DNA of 64,000 nucleotides. It comes from Bradyrhizobium macuxiense (lineage in GTDB: Bacteria > Pseudomonadota > Alphaproteobacteria > Rhizobiales > Xanthobacteraceae). Shown piece after piece: positions 59,623 through 64,000 of this stretch. The stretch lies in contig NZ_VITY01000005.1 of the NCBI RefSeq assembly GCF_007993935.1, forward strand, positions 248,001-312,000. The letters run 5' to 3'. A program made the position numbers and the translations under genes. The first letter of the stretch is position 1. Every line of letters begins with the position of its first letter. The notes beneath the pieces were generated by a model. The model did no database searches and was not told the DNA's origin. It saw only the letters and a program-made list of their open reading frames with translations.

Positions 59623-61239
59623 TCAGAACAAGCTGCCCTGGTCGACCGGCTTGGTGACGCGCTTCGGCGCCGCCGGTTTCGCCTCGCGCTGAGGCTTCGG
59701 CTGGCTCTCGGGCGTCGCCGTCGGCTGATCGGCATTGGTGGTGGCGGCGACGCGGCCATCGGCGAACTCGATCGACACGTCGGCGTTGGGTCCGACCGCC
59801 GCGGCGGAATGGATCGCGCGTCCCTGCGCGTCGCGCACCAGCGCGAAGCCGCGCGCCAGCACGCCGCGATAGGACAGCGCCGATAGCAGCTGGCTGCGAT
59901 GGGCGACCCGTGCTTCGAGCCGCTGCATCGTCGTCAGCAGCGCGCGGCGGGCGCGCTCGGCGAGGCGGTGGGTGCGCTCGAGATCGCGGGCGATCGCGTT
60001 GCGCTGCGCCTTGGCATTGGCGAGCTTCGAGGCCTTGAGCCGGATCTCGAGCCCGCTGAAACGCTCGCGCCTGCGATGCAGCAGCGCGCGCGCCGACAGT
60101 GTGATGCGCTCGCCGGATGCGGTGAGCCGCTGCCGCGCATGCGCGACCTGGCCGCGCAGCACGCCGATGGTGAGCCGCGAGCTCGACGCGGCAAAGCGGC
60201 GGAAATGCGCGTGCGTATTGGCCTTCAGCCCGCGCGGCAGCCCGGCGGCGAGATGATCGAGCCGCTGCCGCGGGATCGCGAGCAGTTCGTTCGCCGCAGG
60301 CAGCGCGCGCGCCGCGGCACGCAGCTCGGTGCGGCGGGCCTCCTGGGCGCGCTGCCAGCACACCATGGTGCGGCGGGCGAGCGCCTGGACCTCGACGAAC
60401 AGCTCGCTGCGCACCGGCACCGCCATTTCGGCAGCCGCGGTCGGCGTCGGCGCGCGCTTGTCGGCGACGAAATCGATCAGCGTGATGTCGGTCTCGTGGC
60501 CCACCGCCGAGATCAGCGGGATGTGGCTGTCGGCCGCGGCGCGGACCACGATCTCCTCGTTGAACGACCACAGGTCCTCCAGCGAGCCGCCGCCGCGCGC
60601 GACGATCAAGAGATCGGGGCGCGGAATCCGGCCGCCTTCCGGCAGCGCGTTGAAGCCGCGGATCGCGGCCGCGACCTGTTCGGCCGAGCCGTCGCCCTGC
60701 ACCTTGACCGGCCAGACCAGCACGCGGCGGGGAAAGCGGTCTTCCAGGCGATGCAGGATGTCGCGGATCACGGCGCCGGTCGGCGAGGTGACGACGCCGA
60801 TCACCTCGGGCAGCCAGGGCAACAGCTGCTTGCGGGCCTCGTCGAACAGGCCTTCGGCCGCGAGCTTCTTCTTGCGCTCCTCCATCAGCGCCATCAGCGC
60901 GCCAACGCCGGCCGGCTCCAGCGAATCGATGACGATCTGGTACTTCGAGGAGTTCGGATAGGTGGTCAGCTTGCCGGTGGCGATGACCTCGAGGCCTTCC
61001 TGCGGCTTGAAGCGCATCCTTGCGTGGGCGAACTTCCAGATCACCGCCTCGATCTTGGCGCTCTCGTCCTTCAGCGCGAAATAGCAATGGCCGGAGGAGT
61101 GCGGGCCGCGAAATCCGGAGATCTCGCCGCGAACGCGGACATGGCCGAACCGGTCCTCCACCGTCCGCTTCAGGGCGGAGGAGAGTTCCGAGACGGTGAA
61201 TTCGGGCGCGTTGACGAGATTCGGCGCGGCAGCAGTCAT
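59623..61239 (-). CDS. xseA: Exodeoxyribonuclease VII large subunit XseA
   Basis: A 538-residue XseA. An N-terminal OB-fold (about 10-110; EFTVSELSSALKRTVEDRFG, GHCYFALKDESAKIEAVIWK) is followed by the catalytic part with GVVTSPTGAVIRDILHRL (near 148), IVARGGGSLEDLWSFNEE (near 220) and SAVGHETDITLIDFVADKRA (near 245). A long helical, Arg-rich part leads to a Pro/Lys tail ending DQGSLF. It degrades single-stranded DNA with XseB. The ATG at 61239 fits the family start; the frame upstream is not coding. Confidence 0.93.
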   Translation of the reverse strand: MTAAAPNLVNAPEFTVSELSSALKRTVEDRFGHVRVRGEISGFRGPHSSGHCYFALKDESAKIEAVIWKFAHARMRFKPQEGLEVIATGKLTTYPNSSKYQIVIDSLEPAGVGALMALMEERKKKLAAEGLFDEARKQLLPWLPEVIGVVTSPTGAVIRDILHRLEDRFPRRVLVWPVKVQGDGSAEQVAAAIRGFNALPEGGRIPRPDLLIVARGGGSLEDLWSFNEEIVVRAAADSHIPLISAVGHETDITLIDFVADKRAPTPTAAAEMAVPVRSELFVEVQALARRTMVCWQRAQEARRTELRAAARALPAANELLAIPRQRLDHLAAGLPRGLKANTHAHFRRFAASSSRLTIGVLRGQVAHARQRLTASGERITLSARALLHRRRERFSGLEIRLKASKLANAKAQRNAIARDLERTHRLAERARRALLTTMQRLEARVAHRSQLLSALSYRGVLARGFALVRDAQGRAIHSAAAVGPNADVSIEFADGRVAATTNADQPTATPESQPKPQREAKPAAPKRVTKPVDQGSLF

Positions 61240-61327
61240 TTGCAGGTGATTCGGCTGTTTGTGAGCTTCACCGCAACGTAGGGACTTTTGCCCGCCATCG
61301 CCAATGCGCGCGCTTGTTTGTCCATAT

Positions 61328-61344
61328 ACTCTGTGATACAGAGT
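61328..61344. promoter_or_regulatory. Palindromic operator ACTCTGT-GAT-ACAGAGT
   Basis: A perfect 7-bp inverted repeat with a 3-base spacer, followed by a third half-site CTCTGT (61346-61351). It lies between the divergent starts of xseA and the membrane cassette at 61389, nearer the cassette. It has the form of a TetR/MarR/wHTH operator; the regulator encoded at 62484 is the obvious candidate. Confidence 0.6.
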
Positions 61345-61388
61345 TCTCTGTAATCGGCTAAAAGACGAATTGGCCAGAGGGCTGACCG

Positions 61389-61931
61389 ATGATCCCGCAG
61401 GCGACGTTGGCAGGTTTCGTCCATTCCGCGGCCGGCGCGGTTCATGCCGCCGTGGCGCTGCTGTGCATCGGTGTCGGGCTGATCCAGTTCTTGCGGCCAA
61501 AGCGCGGCGCCGGCCACCGGGCGCGCGGCTATTTCTACGTCTACGCCATGCTGGTCGCCGACGGGACCGCGATGCTGGTCTTTCGGTTCACCGGCGCCTT
61601 CAACCTGTTCCACCTCGGCGCGATCATGAACTTCGCCTGCATCGTGGCGGCGGTTGTTCCGCTGCTGCGCAGCCCGCGCCCGATGAACTGGCGACTGCAG
61701 CACTACACCTTCATCTCCTGGTCCTACGTGTCGCTGATATCAGCGGCAGCAACCGAAATCGCGGTGCGCCTGCTGCCGCTGACGACGCGCGGGCAGGTCG
61801 GGCTGGTGGCATTGGGGCTGTCGATCGCGACCATGACGATCGCCTATGTCCTGATCGGCAAATATCGTCCGCCGGCGGAGGCGCCGCTTTTGTCCGCCAA
61901 TCTCGCCGAGCAGAGTGGGGTGCCATCATGA
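61389..61931 (+). CDS. DUF2306-like membrane protein
   Basis: A 180-residue protein with five membrane helices. HSAAGAVHAAVALLCIGVGL near 12, a basic loop RPKRGAGHRARGYFYVYAML near 36, and LQHYTFISWSYVSLISAAAT near 104 fit the DUF2306 group (conserved His in loops, possibly haem or metal contact). It overlaps the next gene by 4 bases (ATGA). The promoter palindrome lies 45-61 bases upstream. Function unknown. Confidence 0.72.
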   Translation: MIPQATLAGFVHSAAGAVHAAVALLCIGVGLIQFLRPKRGAGHRARGYFYVYAMLVADGTAMLVFRFTGAFNLFHLGAIMNFACIVAAVVPLLRSPRPMNWRLQHYTFISWSYVSLISAAATEIAVRLLPLTTRGQVGLVALGLSIATMTIAYVLIGKYRPPAEAPLLSANLAEQSGVPS

Positions 61932-62479
61932 TCGATAGCCAGCAGGCCAGCGCGGCGCTGAACGACATCAACGACATCGTGCATCGCCTCCGCCAATCGC
62001 AAATCTACCAGACCGCCAGTCTGATCATCATCATGTGGGGCGTGTTGGTCTTCCTGGGCTACATCGCCAACTACACATGGCCGCCTCAGGGCTATGCGAT
62101 CTGGGCCGTCGTCGATCTCGTCGGCATAGCAGGCTCAATCGCAATTGCCACGTTCAGCGGTACAGGTCCGGGGGCGGGCGCTTTCGCCATCCGCTTGCTG
62201 ATGGCGTTCCTGCTCTTCATCGCATTCGGCATTTTCTGCTCGGTGGTGCTGGGCCATTTCGGACCGCGCCAGATGCTGGTGTTCTGGCCGGTTTTCACGA
62301 TGCTGTTTTACGCGCTCGCCGGCCTGTGGTTCGGCTACGCCTTCATTGTGATCGCGCTCGGCAGCAGCGCCTTGATCGTGACCGCCTACTTCTACGCCGG
62401 TCCGGCACTGCTGTTGTGGATGGCGCTGGTACATGGCGGCGCGCTCGTTCTCGGCGGGCTCTGGATGCGCCGGATCTGA
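61928..62479 (+). CDS. Membrane protein, hypothetical, second gene of the cassette
   Basis: A 183-residue protein. A cytoplasmic helical start (SQQASAALNDINDIVHRLRQ) is followed by five membrane segments, for example YQTASLIIIMWGVLVFLGYI, IRLLMAFLLFIAFGIFCSVV and LVFWPVFTMLFYALAGLWFG. It is coupled to the first gene by a 4-base overlap and lies 4 bases before the regulator gene, so all three are one operon. No known family recognised. Confidence 0.72.
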   Translation: MIDSQQASAALNDINDIVHRLRQSQIYQTASLIIIMWGVLVFLGYIANYTWPPQGYAIWAVVDLVGIAGSIAIATFSGTGPGAGAFAIRLLMAFLLFIAFGIFCSVVLGHFGPRQMLVFWPVFTMLFYALAGLWFGYAFIVIALGSSALIVTAYFYAGPALLLWMALVHGGALVLGGLWMRRI

Positions 62480-62483
62480 CGCG

Positions 62484-62783
62484 ATGGCCGACCTCGACGA
62501 GATCATCCACCAGCCGCTGCGGCTGCGGATCATGGCGGCGCTCAACGCGCTGCCGGTTTCGACCGGGCTTGAATTCGCCAGGCTGAAGAAGCTGACCGGC
62601 GCCACCGACGGCAATCTCGGCGCCCATATCGAGACGCTGGCGAGGGCCGGCTATGTCGCCGTCGACAAGGCGTTCGTCGGCAAGAAGCCGCAGACCACCG
62701 TGACGGCGACCGCGGCCGGCCGTGGCGCCTTTGCCCGCCATGTCGCGACCCTGCAGGAGATCATCGCCGGCAAGCAGCCGTGA
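62484..62783 (+). CDS. Winged-helix regulator (DUF24-/HTH_27-like)
   Basis: A 99-residue winged-helix protein. IIHQPLRLRIMAALNALPVS, FARLKKLTGATDGNLGAHIE and TLARAGYVAVDKAFVGKKPQ form helix-turn-helix and wing; TTVTATAAGRGAFARHVATL makes the last helix. The family (winged helix, HTH_27) has members next to small membrane proteins in many bacteria. It probably controls its own operon through the palindrome at 61328-61344. No sensor domain is present. Confidence 0.82.
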   Translation: MADLDEIIHQPLRLRIMAALNALPVSTGLEFARLKKLTGATDGNLGAHIETLARAGYVAVDKAFVGKKPQTTVTATAAGRGAFARHVATLQEIIAGKQP

Positions 62784-62880
62784 GGGGGAATGACGGGGGA
62801 ATCGGCCCCGTCGCCCCTTGCGGGCCGGCGGGGATTCGTGCGACCGACACAGCTCTTACACCCTTTTGAGCCTGTACCTG

Positions 62881-64000
62881 ATGAACATCCTCCTGCTCGG
62901 TTCCGGCGGCCGCGAACATGCGCTGGCGTGGAAGATCGCCGCATCCCCGCTGGTGACGAAACTCTGGTGCGCGCCGGGCAATGCCGGGATCGCGCGCGAG
63001 GCCGAATGCGTCGCACTCGATGTCGCCGACCATGCCGCGGTGATCGAATTCTGCCGGCGCAACGCGGTCGATCTGGTGGTGGTCGGTCCGGAGACGCCGC
63101 TGGCTGCCGGGATCGTCGACGATCTCGCTGATGTCGGCATCAAGGCGTTCGGGCCGAGCAAGCAGGCCGCGCAGCTCGAGGGCTCCAAGGGCTTCACGAA
63201 GGACCTCTGCAGCGAGTTCAGCATTCCGACCGGCGCCTATCGCCGCTTCGACAATGCGAGGGATGCGCTTGCCTACGTCCGTGCCCAGGGTGTGCCGATC
63301 GTCGTCAAGGCCGACGGGCTCGCCGCCGGCAAGGGCGTCGTGGTGGCGCAGACGCTGTCCGAGGCTGAGGCTGCCATTGCGATGATGTTCGAGGGTGCGT
63401 TCGGCTCGGCCGGCGCCGAGGTCGTGATCGAGGAATTCCTCTCGGGCCGCGAGATCAGCTTCTTCGCGCTGTGCGACGGCGAGACCGCGATCCCGCTCGC
63501 GACCGCGCAGGACCACAAGCGGGTGTTCGATCACGACAAGGGCCCGAACACCGGCGGCATGGGCGCCTATTCGCCGACGCCGTTCGTGACGCCCGAGGTC
63601 CACGACCAGATCATGATGCGGATCATCCTGCCGACGGTCGCCGGAATGAAGAGCCGCGGCATCCCGTTCAAGGGCGTGCTTTATGCCGGCGTGATGCTGA
63701 CCGCGCAGGGCCCAAAGCTGTTCGAATACAATGTCCGGTTCGGCGATCCTGAGTGCCAGGTGCTGATGCTGCGGATGATGTCGGACATCGTGCCGGCGCT
63801 GCTCGCCTCGATCGACGGGCAATTGAAGAACTTCGATCTGCGCTGGTACCCGGACCCGGCGCTGACGGTGGTGATGGCGGCCAAGGGCTATCCCGGCGAC
63901 TACATCAAGGGTACGCGGATCGACGGCCTCGATGACGCCGCCAAGGTCGACGGCGTCGAGATCTTCCACGCCGGCACGGTGGCGAAGGACGGCGCAATTC
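62881..64000 (+). CDS. purD: Phosphoribosylamine--glycine ligase PurD (3' partial)
   Basis: The gene runs off the right edge after about 373 codons. MNILLLGSGGREHALAWKIA at the start, VVVGPETPLAAGIVDDL near 61, the ATP-grasp segment PIVVKADGLAAGKGVVVAQT near 140 and YNVRFGDPECQVLML near 284 identify PurD, the second enzyme of purine synthesis (ATP-dependent joining of glycine to phosphoribosylamine). It is a full-length, in-frame copy as far as seen. Confidence 0.95.
   Translation, partial: MNILLLGSGGREHALAWKIAASPLVTKLWCAPGNAGIAREAECVALDVADHAAVIEFCRRNAVDLVVVGPETPLAAGIVDDLADVGIKAFGPSKQAAQLEGSKGFTKDLCSEFSIPTGAYRRFDNARDALAYVRAQGVPIVVKADGLAAGKGVVVAQTLSEAEAAIAMMFEGAFGSAGAEVVIEEFLSGREISFFALCDGETAIPLATAQDHKRVFDHDKGPNTGGMGAYSPTPFVTPEVHDQIMMRIILPTVAGMKSRGIPFKGVLYAGVMLTAQGPKLFEYNVRFGDPECQVLMLRMMSDIVPALLASIDGQLKNFDLRWYPDPALTVVMAAKGYPGDYIKGTRIDGLDDAAKVDGVEIFHAGTVAKDGAI

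Noticed and set aside
59899..61281. 460-codon open frame opposite xseA
   Set aside because: Antisense shadow of xseA with biased composition.

Overview
The window looks like chromosomal DNA of a Bradyrhizobium-like alphaproteobacterium (Nitrobacteraceae). This rests on the high GC content and strong third-position GC of most genes, a HisG/HisZ pair, a HrcA-type CIRCE element before groES-groEL, ChbG/HpnK and DUF2093/DUF4170/DUF6101 proteins, a 41-residue L36, and several families of short palindromic intergenic repeats typical of that group. The species assignment is inferred from gene content only.

Left part (1-6 kb): the window opens inside a large protein that joins a trypsin-like serine protease domain, an S1/P1-nuclease-like zinc domain and a histone-H1-like basic tail. 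A small secreted Cys protein follows, then a minus-strand run of YbaK-type deacylase, haloacid dehalogenase, dienelactone hydrolase and amidohydrolase. From about 6.1 to 10.8 kb lies a lower-GC accessory island: tiny overlapping ORFs with twin terminators, a P63C-domain gene behind an operator array, a highly abnormal 108-nt tRNA-like gene, an IS1-type DDE transposase, and a frameshifted or overlapping gene pair. Pairs of TGTCCTA motifs with the same 22-bp period flank it on both sides.

Middle part (11-35 kb): rpmJ, a TPR protein, an alpha/beta hydrolase preceded by three DnaA-box-like sites, a PoxB-like flavoenzyme, a cytochrome c, and a glycolate/lactate module. In that module glcD is separated from glcEF by four genes and lctP lies downstream. 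Next come an H1-like protein, a TorF-type porin, a YddA-type ABC exporter, an AdaA-like regulator overlapping a thioesterase, and a MarR/ABM-monooxygenase divergent pair. A second ABM protein is divergent from an ArsR-type regulator, and both divergent gaps hold palindromes.

Right part (35-64 kb): groES-groEL under CIRCE, small envelope proteins, a CheZ-like phosphatase, an L,D-transpeptidase, a glycosyltransferase/ChbG deacetylase pair, hisZ-hisG, rsmE, two tandem paralogous secreted proteins, ubiA, and a tightly overlapped cluster with many non-ATG starts (pmbA, CysQ-like, DUF4170, acyltransferase, waaA, lpxK) that serves protein maturation and lipopolysaccharide core/lipid A assembly. The end holds a dienelactone-hydrolase-like protein lacking its nucleophile, xseA, a self-contained cassette of two membrane proteins and a winged-helix regulator behind a palindrome, and the start of purD.

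Most of the window is ordinary chromosome. The strongest leads for something new are the protease/nuclease-like/basic-tail fusion at the left edge, the odd tRNA with its neighbours in the island, the tandem paralogs at 49-50.7 kb, and the palindrome-controlled membrane cassette at 61.3-62.8 kb.
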